A stretch of DNA of 64,000 nucleotides from Anolis sagrei (lineage: Eukaryota; Chordata; Lepidosauria; Squamata; Anolidae): NCBI RefSeq assembly GCF_037176765.1, contig NC_090021.1, forward strand, positions 53,532,953 through 53,596,952, given 5' to 3'. Positions 12,858 to 22,790 of this stretch are shown here, in pieces. Made by a program: the position numbers and the translations under genes. Numbering within the stretch: the stretch's first letter is position 1; the number at the start of each line of letters is the position of its first letter. The notes beneath the pieces are model-generated. The model worked only from the letters and a program-made list of their open reading frames with translations, had not been told where the DNA came from and ran no database searches.

Positions 12858-13133
12858 TTATTTATTTTATTACATACATTTCTATCTCGCCCTTCTCCCC
12901 ACAAGGGCACTCAGGATACCCTTACATAAGCATCCGATGATGCTATCAACATATACACCAATAAAATTACAATTAAAACAATAAAATCCATTTAAAACAT
13001 TATACAGATTCAACAAATAAATTCATTAACATGCCAATACACCAAAGCCAAGCCAGGAGAATCCAGTCGCAATGTCCAAAATTTTCTTTCATATTGCTGC
13101 TCCTCTCTAGTCGAACGCCTGGTTCCAAAGCCA
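12858..13133 (-). mobile_element. LINE 3' tail, antisense
   Basis: ATTATTTATTTTATTACATA is followed by CGCCCTTCTCCCCACAAGGG and A-rich UTR. This is the reverse complement of an L2/CR1-group 3' end. Confidence 0.55.
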
Positions 13134-13140
13134 GGTCTTC

Positions 13141-13148
13141 AGTTGTCT

Positions 13149-13184
<36 letters not shown>

Positions 13185-13735
13185 CTTTATTTATACCCTG
13201 CCACCATCTCCCCAATGGGGACTCGGAGCAGCTTACATGAGGCCATGCCCAAACAACAATTACAATAAAGAAAAACCAAGACACAACCAAAAACGCGAAC
13301 AATAAACAATATCATAATTACATAAAACATGTGGATACATAATATAAAATTACAATAGACACAGGCACAGTGACAGTGGGCGGGCTACATGTAATGATTA
13401 AAAGACAAATTGATTAAAACTAATTAAAAATTCAGACGAGAGAAAAAAGAAAAGCAGATAATTTGCGGAGGAGGGCTCATTATGATGGGGGTTGTGGGTT
13501 GCCTTCTAAAGGACAGGAGGAACATCGCCAACCTGATGTCCTTAGGGAGGGAGTTCCACAGACGGGGGCCCACTGCTGAGAAGGCCTTGTCTCTTGTAGC
13601 CACCAACCGCGATTGCGAGGGTGGTGGGATCGAGAGCAGGGCCTCTCCTGACAATCTTAAGCTTCGTGATGGTTCAGAGCAGGAGATACGTTCAGACAGG
13701 TAATCTGGGTCAAAACCATTCATGGCTTCAAAGGT
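13141..13735 (-). mobile_element. L2-type LINE 3' end, antisense
   Basis: (AAT)n at 13141-13183, then CTTTATTTATACCCTGCCAC and CCCCAATGGGGACTCGGAGC, reverse complement of the usual tail. Further in, the minus strand codes SLRLSGEALLSIPPPSQSRL... and LWNSLPKDIRLA, the conserved end of L2 proteins. 5'-truncated. Confidence 0.75.
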
Positions 13736-14135
13736 TAAAACCTCTAAAGATACCTGCCATAGAGGTGGGTTTTTGGTTTTTTTTGGGGGGGGGTTGTTGT
13801 GTCAGTAGCGACTTGAGAAACTGCAAGTCGCTTCTGATGTGAGAGAATTGGCCGTCTGCAAGGATGTTCCCCAGGGGACGGCCGGATAATTTGATGTTTT
13901 TATCATCCTTCTGGGAGGCTTCTCTCATGTCCCTGTATGATGAGCTGGAGCTGATAGAGGGAGCTCATCCACCTCTCCCCAGATTCAAACCTGCGACCTG
14001 TTGGTCTTCAGTCCTGCCGGCACAGGGGTTTAACCCACTGTGCCACCGAGGGCTCCATAGATGTGGGTGAAACATCAGGAGAGAATGTTTCTGGAACATG
14101 GCCACACAGCCCGGAAAACTCACAGCAACCCAACT
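13736..14135 (+). mobile_element. Penelope-like element terminus split by a SINE
   Basis: CCTCTAAAGATACCTGCCAT at 13741 continues after a SINE as ATGTGGGTGAAACATCAGG to CCCGGAAAACTCACAGCAAC, the sense-strand Penelope end. The interrupted part is the hammerhead-like motif: core and stem II before the SINE, GAAAC and ATC after it. Confidence 0.65.
13771..14055 (-). mobile_element. tRNA-derived SINE, full length, antisense
   Basis: Read on the minus strand it starts GAGCCCTCGGTGGCACAGTG (A-box region) and has an internal B-box-like GGTTTGAATC. It continues through the CTCCAGCTCATCAT segment to CAAGTCGCTACTGACAC and an A-rich tail. Target duplications CATAGAGGTGGG (13759-13770) and CATAGATGTGGG (14056-14067) flank it and show insertion into the Penelope end. 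Confidence 0.85.
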
Positions 14136-14399
14136 TTGATGGTGTTTTTATGCAGACTAACAACAGTGTCATGGTCTTAGAGGGAAAATGCTCAGAATAC
14201 ATGGAAGAGATCATCCTCACAAGCATCCTCCATGAAACAGAGCTGAGAATTAATTAAAAGATGCCAATTATTCCCTGAGAGATGAAATAAGCAGTGGGAC
14301 AGCTTAGCTCAAAGAGTCTGGGGAAGGGGCAGATCACAGCCCAGCTGGCTTTTCATATCTACAGATTCGCCTCCAAGGCTTGGAATTTTTTTGGTCCTA

Positions 14400-15060
14400 G
14401 GCTAAAAACCCAGGCCGCTGAGGGGAAAAAGGAAAGGGCCTGAGGCTGTTAGGAATGGTGGGAGTTGGAGCCCCAAACGCCCAGAGGGCCCAAGTTTGCC
14501 CAGGCCTGACCAAAACCCTGTGGAAGAACTTCCTGCCCCTCCTTCCCCGCCTCCTCCTGTGGGACCCAAGGAACTTTCCACGTTGCCCCGCGCTGCCATT
14601 TCCCCTCAGCCTCCCCGCCTTGTCGCCCGCCCGAGCCGCTCACTCAACTCACTCTCTCTCGCGCTCTTTCTCTCTCTCCCTCTCTCTCTCCCGCGCGCAG
14701 GTTCTGAGAGAAAACTCCGCGGGAACACTCACGCACCTCACGAGCGCCGCTCCCACTTGGAGCCGCGCGCGCGCGCAGGCACACATAAACACACACACAC
14801 ACATATACACAGAGCCGCCCGGGATGAGGAGGAGGAGGGAAAGAGCGGAAGAGAGGCATGCTGGGAAATGAAGTCCTCCATCCCGCCACATCCGCAGGGA
14901 TCCAACGGGAGCGCGAACTACAACGTCCGGGGGGCCTTTGGAGTGGGGGGAGGGGGAGGAGGAGGTGGCAGAGGCTGCGCAGGCGCAGTAGGAGACGCGT
15001 AGAGTTTCCGTTACTTCTTGGGGTTCTGGACCTCTGGCGCGAGGGAGCCAAGACTTTTGG
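14400..15060. promoter_or_regulatory. PRKD3: CpG-rich island, probable PRKD3 promoter and non-coding first exon
   Basis: CpG density rises sharply here, against CpG-poor surroundings. CTGCGCAGGCGCAG at 14975-14988 fits an NRF1 palindrome. GCATGCTGGGAAATGAAGTC near 14856 and ACTACAACGTCC near 14917 resemble oppositely oriented ZNF143/SBS elements. Such sites are common in housekeeping and bidirectional promoters. The position, upstream of the PRKD3 coding exon on the minus strand, makes this its likely promoter; that link is inferred. (CT)n at about 14640-14700 and (CA)n at about 14775-14812 lie inside. The long open frames here come from base composition and are not called as genes. Confidence 0.65.
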
Positions 15061-15125
15061 GGGAGGGGGAGGGAGGGAAGACAGAGAAAAAGAAGGGAGA
15101 CAAAGGAAAAGAAGAGAGAGACTGA

Positions 15126-15554
15126 GGGCCCTTCTACACAGCCCTATATCCCAGAATATCAAGGCAGGAAATCCCACATTATCTGAGTGTAGACATTAAA
15201 GGAGAGAGAGACTGAGGGCCCTTCCACACAGCCCTACATCCCAGAATATCAAGGCAGGAAATCCCACAAATCCGCTTTGAACTGGAATATATAACAGTGT
15301 AGGTTCAGATAACCCAGTTCAAAGCAGAATCCCACAATGCCTGCTTTGAACTAGGTTATTTGAGTTCACACTCATAATGTGGGATTTCTTGCCTTGATAT
15401 TCTGGGATATAGGGCTGTGTGGAAGTGCCCTGAGAAAAAGGAGAGAGAATGAAATCCCACATTATCTGCTTTGAACTGGGATATATGGCAGTGTGGACTC
15501 AGATATTTTGGTTTAAAATGGATATTGTGGGTTAAAAGGCTGTGTGGAAGGGCC
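15126..15554. mobile_element. Cluster of palindromic MITEs (TIR GGGCCCTTCCACACAGCC)
   Basis: There are three adjacent copies: a left half at 15126-15196, a full palindrome at about 15216-15431 and a right part at about 15451-15555. The full copy reads GGGCCCTTCCACACAGCC inward and ends with its degenerate complement. The flanks are TGA on both sides, suggesting a 3-bp target duplication (Harbinger-like, tentative). The preceding AGAGAGACTGA is repeated at 15112 and 15205, so the left half and its flank were locally duplicated. Confidence 0.65.
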
Positions 15555-15555
15555 C

Positions 15556-15977
15556 AGAAAGAAGGGAGAGGTAGGAAAGGAAGGAAGGCGACAAGGGAGA
15601 GAAAGAAACCAAGAAAGGGAGAAAGAAGAGGGAGGTGGGAGAGAAAGGAAGGAAGGAGACAGAAGGGAGATAAAGAAACCAAGAGAGGGAGAAAGAAGAG
15701 AGGGGATGAAAAAAAGGAGAGAGAAAGAAGAGGGAGGTGGGGGAGAAAGGAAGGAAGGAGACAGAAGGGAGATAAAGAAACTAAGAGAGGGGATGAAAAA
15801 AAGGAGAGAGAAAGAAGAGGGAGGTGGGGGAGAAAGGATGGAAGGAGACAGAAGGGAGATAAAGAAACCAAGAGAGGGAGAAAGAAGAGAGGGGATGAAA
15901 AAAAGGAGAGAGAAAGAAGAGGGAGGTGGGAGAGAGAGGAAGGAGATAGAGGGCAGAGAAAGAGGGAGAAAGAAACC
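15556..15977 (+). repeat. Polypurine minisatellite (units of about 86 and 101 bp)
   Basis: This is about 420 bp of almost pure A/G on the plus strand. A unit containing GAAAGAAGAGGGAGGTGGG recurs at about 15622, 15724, 15810 and 15912, with spacing of about 102, 86 and 102 bp. The shorter unit lacks a GAGAAAGAAGAG segment. Long Arg/Glu/Lys frames here are compositional. Confidence 0.85.
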
Positions 15978-15979
15978 AA

Positions 15980-16132
15980 GGGCCCTTCTGTAGACAGACC
16001 CTATATCCTAGGATCTACTCCCAGGTTTTCTGTTTATCCCAGATTATCTGGCAGTGTGGACTCATACAATCCAGTTTAAAGCAGAAATCCTGGGATCAGA
16101 TCCTAGGATATAGGGCCTGCCTGGAAGGGCCC
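15980..16132. mobile_element. Palindromic MITE inserted into the polypurine tract
   Basis: GGGCCCTTCTGTAGACAGAC pairs with the right end GCCTGCCTGGAAGGGCCC. The purine repeat resumes at 16133 as AAGAGAGGGAGAAAGG. The flanking CAA on each side fits a 3-bp duplication, as for the copy at 15216-15431. Confidence 0.7.
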
Positions 16133-16342
16133 CAAGAGAGGGAGAAAGGAGAGAGAGAAAAGTGGGTGTGGAAGATAGAAAGAAAAGAGAAAGAAGTTGC
16201 GTGGTGGAAAGGGGAAACAACAGAATGTGGTAGGTAACTAGGCAGGAAAGACACTGTGGGGGTTTTAACCTGAAATATTTTCTTTACTGTTTTGCACAAG
16301 TGCGCATAATGTCTTTTTCTCTCTTTCTCAGATACTTTTCTG

Positions 16343-16607
16343 TAAGGACATTCAGTGCTAATCAAGGTGGCCAATTGCAACATTCACACTTGCCTCAAGC
16401 AAACAAGAATCTTTTTCCCCACCCTAGACATTCCACAGATATACAAACCTCACTTGCCTAGTTTTCAACAGACTTCGCAACTTCAGAGGATGCCTGCCAT
16501 AGATGTGGGTGAAACGTCAGGAGAGAATGCTCTTGGATCATGGTCATACAGCCCGGAAAACTCACAGCAACCCAGTGATTCCAGCCATGAAAGCCTTTGA
16601 CAACACA
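16343..16607 (+). mobile_element. Penelope-like element 3' region with hammerhead-like motif
   Basis: It starts CAGTGCTAATCAAGGTGGCC, runs through the TTGCCTCAAGCAAACAAGAA segment and ends AACCCAGTGATTCCAGCCAT...TTGACAAC. The ribozyme-like block is 16481-16521: stem II GCCTGC (16492-16497) with GTGGGT (16505-16510), GAAAC (16511-16515) and GTC. The CTGAGGA box reads CAGAGGA here. Confidence 0.7.
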
Positions 16608-17159
16608 CTTTTTCTTTTTTTCTGTCAAGCTGTTGCTATTTGAGAAACCCTGCAGTTTCTTTCCTCTTGGGAGCAGCCAGGCAGCGACTACGGGCTCCTT
16701 CATGCTCCGAATTCCTCATGCATTGGATCACCACCTTCCCTTCACCGAAACGTCTTTGCCCTCCTGGTCCCGGCTCTTCTTGTCTATTAACGCTTCAAAG
16801 AACACAGTCGTGTGCCACTGTCCCCCATCGTAATCAATTTGGAGGTGTCTCAGTATTGCTTTTTTACGATGCTCCAGCATAAACCATAAGATAGTGTCTT
16901 GTGCTGCCTTTTATGATTCCAGAACAGGAGATAAACAGTCACTTGTTTTACCTTGGATGGCAGTCAGGTGGCCCTCCAGATGTGGTTTGGACAGCAAGCC
17001 CCAAGCAACGCTAAGCAACATAGTATGAATATTATCTGGAAGGCCACATGTTTCCTTTGTGGTTTCCCTTTCAGTTGTTTTGGACATGAACTTGTCACCG
17101 TGTTTTTTTGTAAGATTCGTTCAGGAGGAATTTGTTTTTGCCTTCCTCTGAGATGAGTG

Positions 17160-17303
17160 GGGACCCTTCCTATATCCCGGAATATCAAGACAGAAAATTC
17201 CACATTATCTGAGTGTGGACTCAGATAACCCAGTTGAAATTAGATATTGTGGTATTTTCTGCTTTGATATTCTGGGATATAGGGCTGTGTGGAAGGGCCC
17301 AGG
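17160..17303. mobile_element. Palindromic MITE, GGGCCCTTCC family
   Basis: GGGACCCTTCCTATATCCCG at the left and ATATAGGGCTGTGTGGAAGG at the right, with the TTCTGCTTTGATATTCTGGG arm between. Same family as 15126-15554. Confidence 0.65.
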
Positions 17304-17337
17304 GTTGTCCAAGGTTATTTCATGGGTTTTGCTGAGC

Positions 17338-17568
17338 AGGAATCTGTGGTGGTGCAATGGGTTGACCAAAAAGGTTGGTGGCTCAAATCTGGAGAGTGAG
17401 GTGAGCTCCTGTCTGTCAGCTCCAGCTCCTCATGTGGAGACATGAGACAAGCCTCCCACAGGATGGTAAAACATCCAGATATCCCATGGGCAACGTTTTT
17501 GCAGACGGCCAATTCTCTCTCATCAGAAGCGACTTGAAGTTTCTCAAGTGACTCCTGTAAAAAAAAAT
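17338..17568 (+). mobile_element. tRNA-derived SINE, diverged
   Basis: TGTGGTGGTGCAATGGGTTG head, GGTGAGCTCCTGTCTGTCAG middle, and TTTCTCAAGTGACTCCTGTA plus a short poly(A). The tRNA-like head is partly degraded. Confidence 0.7.
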
Positions 17569-17648
17569 GGCTGGGCAAAGGTCTAAACCCTGGTCTCCAG
17601 AGCCTGAGGCCCCATCTACACTGTTATAAACTACATTATACAGCCGGT

Positions 17649-17827
17649 AGACTGTTAGGAATTGTGGGAGTTGAAATCCAAAACACCTGGAGAGTCGAAG
17701 TTTACTGGCTCTTAGGAATTGTGGGAGTTGAAGTCCAAAACACCTGGAGGGCTGAAGTTTACTGGCTCTTAGGAATTGTGGGAGTTGAAGTCCAAAACAC
17801 CTGGAGGGCTGAAGTTTGCCCATGCTT
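17649..17827 (+). repeat. Three tandem 60-bp units derived from half a MITE
   Basis: TTAGGAATTGTGGGAGTTGA, then CCAAAACACCTGGAG, then a GAAGTTTAC or GAAGTTTGCC end, occurs three times at a 60-bp period (about 17649, 17709 and 17769). The unit is one arm of the CAGGCATGGGCAAACTTC palindromic MITE. Confidence 0.85.
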
Positions 17828-17930
17828 GATGTACTCTGTAGAATTAATGCAGTTTTACACTTTTTTTTTAATTGCCATGGGAAAGTCCTGGGAGTTGCAA
17901 GCTGGTAAGGTATCAGCACTTAGGCAGAAG

Positions 17931-18199
17931 GAGCCCCTGGTGGCGCAGTGGGTTAAACCCCTGTGCCGGCAGGACTGAAGACCGACAGGTCGCAGGTTCG
18001 AATCCGGGGAGAGGCGGATGAGCTCCCTCTACCAGCTCCAGCTCCTCATGCGGGGACACGAGAGAAGCCTCCCACAAGGATGGTAAAAGATCAAAACATC
18101 CTGGCATCCCCTGGGCAACGTCCTTGCAGACAATCAATTCTCTCACACCAGAAACGACTTGCAGTTTCTCAAGTCGCTCCTGACACGACAAAAAAAAAA
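17931..18199 (+). mobile_element. tRNA-derived SINE, full length, well preserved
   Basis: The head GAGCCCCTGGTGGCGCAGTG carries an A-box, and GGTTCGAATCC near 17996 is a textbook RNA polymerase III B-box. The body ends TTTCTCAAGTCGCTCCTGAC and a poly(A). TTAGGCAGAAG before and TTAGGCAGAGAAG after look like its target duplication. This is the cleanest SINE of its type in the window and a good family reference. Confidence 0.9.
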
Positions 18200-18310
18200 T
18201 TAGGCAGAGAAGGCTAAAGACCTTATAAAACTACAATTCCCATTATTCAGTAGTATTAAGCAATGACAGTTAAAGTTGTGCCAAACTACATTACTTCTAC
18301 AGTGTCAATA

Positions 18311-19554
18311 ACACCCTTAAATGTAGAATTTTGCATTTGTCTTTGCTGATTTTCATTCTATTAGTTTTATCCTAATTTTCTTGGTTTATCAAGACAATTA
18401 GGTTCCTATCTTCTAATATGTTTTGTAACCACAATTCCTGAATTCCATCAACATTGATAAAACTATTGAAGAGTGAAGTATCACAAGGTACAAACCACCC
18501 TCCTTAAAGATTAGGCTTTATTTTGGGGACATTATGTTCAAATTTGTGATAAATAGTTATATAACCAAAAAGGAGTGTGACCGTTGTTTTTTGTAAATAT
18601 TGAGCAGAACTCTTTTCAGTATTGCTCTGAACATAAAAGCTCTTTGTGTGAACCAAGCTCCTCTGTATACAGATAATATTTTTCAGCCCCTCCCAACTAC
18701 GTATTGGTTTATGAATAATGACAGATGGATATTGGGTATTACCAGAACCATTTTGGGGCAACAATTAAGCTTCTTTGCAAAGCTTAGCTGTGTTGCATTC
18801 AATAGACTCAGTGCTTCTTTGACAACCTAAGCCATATAGCTGGTTTTTCATAGATTAGAACTGAGGATGGATTAGGTAAAATCATTATTAAGAGCCTGTA
18901 AAATAACACCCATATTTGCCTGGGAAGCTTTTACTATGTCCTTTGCTGATTCTTTATTACAAAAGCAGAACAATTATTTCGCTTAATTCTCAACATGGTT
19001 TTTTGATTTGAACATCTTTATTTAGTTGCAGATGTAAAAAAAATGTAGAGTTCATGTTTGTGATTGCATTTTAAAATGTTCCCGGAATCCTGTGATTTAG
19101 GCCACTGAATACCTAAAGTAAATGAAGGCATGATTTCCAATTCTAATGATTCAGAAATTATATTAATTTTCCAGTAGGCTATAAAATTTGGAAAATTAAA
19201 GATTACAAGGTGTTTTAAAATGATGGCCCCAATTTCAAAGCAGTATATGGCAACAGATTACAAATACAAGAAGTTACAGATGGTTTAATGGGCTATCAAG
19301 TTTTACTAATCATTCTGAGCTAGAAACAAATCTGAAAAATAATTTTGCAAGTGGAAAGTGTATACCAGGGGACAAGGAAAGGGAAATATAAACTAGCCAA
19401 TGTCTACATTTAGGAACCATCTTATTTACCATTCTTCTGGCCAAGATAATTAGTTTTAATAATCTAATATCTCATCTTTACTGTTCTCTTGGCAAGCATT
19501 GAAACCTTCCTAGAAATTAATTTATTGGTAGCTGTTTGCTAAAAGAAAAAAAAG
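18311..19554. other. Intergenic sequence, nothing recognised
   Basis: AT-rich, with no repeat family, RNA gene or coding exon that I can support on either strand. Confidence 0.5.
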
Positions 19555-20662
19555 GAGTAGTTTAGGGAACTGGTTATGTTTAACTTAGAGAAGAGAACAT
19601 TAAGGAACATAGCCATGTTTAAATATTTGAAAGGATGTCATATCAAGGAGAAGGCAAGCTTGTTTTATGCTACTTTAGAGACTAATACATGGAGCACTGG
19701 ATTCAAATGACAGGAAAAGAGAATCCATTTAAAGCAGTGGTTCTCAACCTTCCTAATGCTGCGACCCCTTAATACAGTTCCTCATGTTGTGGTGACCCCC
19801 AACTATAAAAATATTTTTGTTGCTACTTCATAACTCTCATTTTGCTACTGTTATGAATCGTAATGTAAATATCTGATATGCAGGATGTATTTTCATTCAT
19901 TTGACCAAATTTGACACAAATACCTAATACACCCAAATCTGAATACTGGTGGGGTTCGGGGAGAATTGTTTTTGTCATTTGGGAGTTGTAGTTGCTGGGA
20001 TTTATAGTTAATCTACAATCAAAGAGCATTCTGAATTCAATGATGAAATTGAATCAAACTTGGCATACAGAACTCCCATGACCAACAGAAAATACTGGAA
20101 GGATTTGGTGGGCATTGACCTTGAGTTTTGGAGTTGTAATTCACCTACATCCAGAGAGCACTGTGGATTCAAACAATGATGTGTCTGAACCAAACATTAC
20201 ATGAATACTCAATATGCCCAAATGTGAACACTGGTGGAGTTTGGGGAAAATAGACTTTGACATATGGGAGTTGTAGTTGTTGGGATTTATAGTTCTCCTC
20301 AATCAAAGAGTATTCTGAATCCCACCAATGATAGAATTGGGCCAGACTTCCCACACAGAACCCCCATGACCAACAGAAAATACTGTGTTTTCTGATTGTC
20401 TTTGGCAATCCTTCTGACACTCCCTTATGACCCTACCCTCCCCCAGGGTTCCTGACGCCCAGGTTGAGAAATGCTGATCTAAAAATTAGGAAAACTTCCC
20501 GATGTTTGGCAATAGAATATGCTGCCTCCTTCTCCCAAGGTCCTTAACACAAATACCTAATACACCCAGGGTCGATGGCCATCTCTCTGGAGTGTGTTTC
20601 TGCATGGCAGAATGGGGTTGAACTTCATGGCCCTTGTGATCTCTTCCAACTCTATGAATGTA
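19555..20662 (+). mobile_element. CR1 LINE 3' end carrying a SPIN insertion
   Basis: The CR1 3' region (TTTAGGGAACTGGTTATG... to ATTCAAATGACAGGAAAAGA) is interrupted after 19734 by SPIN. It resumes at 20477 with AAAATTAGGAAAACTTCCC and ends in GATCTCTTCCAACTCTATGA, the usual CR1 end. Confidence 0.75.
19735..20476 (+). mobile_element. SPIN-family hAT element, non-autonomous
   Basis: It starts CAGTGGTTCTCAACCTTCCT and continues through GTTCCTCATGTTGTGGTGAC, TGCTACTGTTATGAATCG and ATATCTGATATGCAGGATG, which is the known SPIN left end. It closes with AGGTTGAGAAATGCTG. Flanks ATTTAAAG (19727-19734) and ATCTAAAA (20477-20484) agree at 6 of 8 bases. The interior is not transposase but degenerate repeats around AATCCCAGCAACTACAACTC-like blocks. 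SPIN is a hAT family known to have moved horizontally among tetrapods, Anolis included. Confidence 0.88.
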
Positions 20663-20722
20663 TAATCATATGATTTGGGTGAGTATAGGGGGCTGAGTTT
20701 GTTGCCACATAAGGAATATTTA

Positions 20723-20940
20723 AGGCCCTATCACACTACACTTATAGCACAATTGTTCCAAAACTCTATAGGCATCTAGGCTTTGTATTTTTATGTAGTT
20801 TGTAGCCTAAGAGTGGCTGAGAGTTCTAAATGCTCCTCCCTAAACTGCAAACCTGAAGACTCCGTAGGATGTTACCATACATGGAATAATATCACAATAA
20901 CAACATTGTGTGATAGAATGTTGTGAGGCATCCCCTTCCC
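20723..20940. mobile_element. Degenerate MITE
   Basis: GGCCCTATCACACTACACTT, GTAGTTTGTAGCC, GCTCCTCCCTAAACTGCAAAC and TGTGTGATAGAATG echo the two arms of the MITE at 12241-12752. Confidence 0.45.
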
Positions 20941-21446
20941 CAGTGAAATAGAAATGCAATTCATTTCTATTTCACAAAAATCAAAAGATTGATTTATGAT
21001 GGTTTTAATTTCTCAGTACTATGTTTACTCAGCATGCAGTTCAAATTACACACACTTCCAGTGCTATTTAACAGAAAGCTACTGTGCTTTAAACTATCAA
21101 GTTTTTCCCAACATGCAAGCAACTTCCTGAAAAACTGATATAGGATTAAAGCCTGATTTGTTTAAGTAGATAATAAACAAATATATGAACAAGCCATAAA
21201 ATAATAAATGGTTCAGATAATTGTTGCAACTAAGATAATATTGTCTATAAATATGATAGAGTGTTTCAACAGAATGCAGACTTCACAATGAACAGAGCAA
21301 AGAAAGCCATTCACATCAATAAGAATTAAGTTACTCATGATTTGCCTTGCCCAGTTAACCCAAAGCTTGACTAACAAGGTAATTCTACACATTTATTCAA
21401 ATGTAAGTTTGGTCAAAACTAACTACATGTTTACTTTAAACAGAAT

Positions 21447-21726
21447 AGGAGCTGCGGTGACCCAATGGGTTAAACCCTTGTGCCAGCAAAACTGGCACGA
21501 GGGTTTAACCCATTGGGTCACCACAGGTCAGCTGTTTGAGTCCGCAAGATGGGGTGAGCTCCTGTTTGTCAGCTCTAGCTTCTCATGCAGGGACATGAGA
21601 TAAGCCTTCCACAGGATGGTAAAACATCCAGGCATCTCCTGGGCAACATCTCTGGAGACAACCAATTCTCTCACACCAGAAGCAACTTGCAGTTTCTCAA
21701 GTCACTTCTGACACACACAAAAAACC
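21447..21726 (+). mobile_element. tRNA-derived SINE with an inverted duplication of its head
   Basis: Positions 21456-21486, in the tRNA-like head, are repeated in inverse orientation at 21492-21522 with one mismatch in 31 and a 5-nt spacer, forming a hairpin. The normal SINE body follows (GGTGAGCTCCTGTTTGTCAG...) to TTTCTCAAGTCACTTCTGAC. Confidence 0.85.
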
Positions 21727-22204
21727 TTCAAAGTGTGCACATAATTACATTCTAAATGTGAACCTTAACCAATATTGCTCATTTTATTAAAAGAGGATAA
21801 CAATGGAATCCAGCACAGGTGCAATTTTACAAAATCTGTCTTGGAAGGACTATTGCCTGGCACCCTAAAATAAGTTAAGGAAGGGCATTTTCCATTTCCC
21901 TCATTCACCTTGCAGCTCCAGAGTGAATAGCATATAGCCCTCTAAGTGTTGCTAGACTACAACTTTCATCAGTCCTAGCAACATAATGGAAACGATTATG
22001 GGAGCTTCAGTTCTACATCATCTACAGGTTTCCTGTTGCTACTGTGACCTCTCGTAACCCTTCTCAAAAACACTTCTCCAGATACTCAAGGGGGCATGTA
22101 AATAGAGTGGCAAACAGGAGATGCTAAAATGTTATTTCTATGAACTTTCTAGAATTTTGTAAATGTATTTTAAGATCCAAGCCTTGTTTTCCCCCTTTTA
22201 GAGG

Positions 22205-22434
22205 CTTCTACAGCCAACTCTTGGTATCTGCTAGGGTTTGGTTCCAGGACCCTGTAGATATCAAAATCCATGGCTGTTCAAGTTCCATCATATCCAATGA
22301 TGTAGCAAAATAGGGTCCATCCCTTACATTAAATGACAAAATCAAGGTTTACTTTTTGGATTAAAAAAATCAAGTTGTAAATGGTTGAATCCATAGATAC
22401 AAAATATATGGCTATGAGGGGCCAACTGTATTTT
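22205..22434. mobile_element. Tigger/pogo-like MITE
   Basis: Left CAGCCAACTCTTGGTATCTG and right TATGAGGGGCCAACTGTA form inverted ends, with TTCCAGGACCCTGTAGATAT inside. This is the pattern of Tc1/mariner-type Tigger MITEs whose ends read CAGT(C/T)GGCCCTC. Relatives lie at 32915-33115 and 53385-53590. Confidence 0.6.
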
Positions 22435-22667
22435 ATCCAACAATGGAGCAGCCAGTCGCTTCCGTGTCAGTGAAGCAATGAAAGAGCTATCCATGGTGCT
22501 GACCTTTACTCTAAAGGAATATTCAGCACTTTGGATAACTACTTTAAAGTCTGGTATAAAATAACCCAGTGGTTTCGTCACACCACTGACCTAAAAGCCA
22601 CCGACCACCCTGTCCAATTGTGTCCGGGAATCAAAAGCTATAGGAGAGAAGAAAGATAAGAAGTGTT

Positions 22668-22790
22668 ATTATTAAAATTATATTCTGCTTTTCTCCATTA
22701 GATGGATCTCAGGGTGTCTGTCCTTCCATGAACTCCCTTAGGTTACTCTGTTTTGAGATCCAAACTGTTGAAAATAAAATGCATTAACCA
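22668..22790 (-). mobile_element. LINE 3' tail, antisense
   Basis: TTATTATTAAAATTATATTC followed by TCTGCTTTTCTCCATTAG; reverse complement of a LINE (ATT)n tail. Short and diverged. Confidence 0.4.

Larger units (their letters stand above)
17607..18310. mobile_element. Old MITE interrupted by a smaller MITE array and by a SINE
   Basis: GGCCCCATCTACACTGTTAT at 17610 and TAATGCAGTTTTACAC near 17845 are landmarks of the palindromic MITE whose other arm, GAAGGCTAAAGACCTTATAA, sits at 18208. The 17649-17827 array and the SINE at 17931-18199 lie inside it. Confidence 0.5.

Noticed and set aside
14455-15177. Overlapping frames of 110-177 codons in the CpG-rich region
   Set aside because: Low stop frequency from GC-rich composition and microsatellites; the proteins are Ser/Arg/Pro-rich and unlike any family that I know.
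15471-16079. Long Arg/Glu/Lys-rich open frames on the plus strand and Leu/Ser/Phe-rich frames on the minus strand
   Set aside because: They come from the polypurine minisatellite and flanking MITEs; no family, start context or splice signals.
17664-17978. 104-codon frame with repeated GVEVQNTWRAEV
   Set aside because: Chance frame through a tandem MITE arm and a SINE head.
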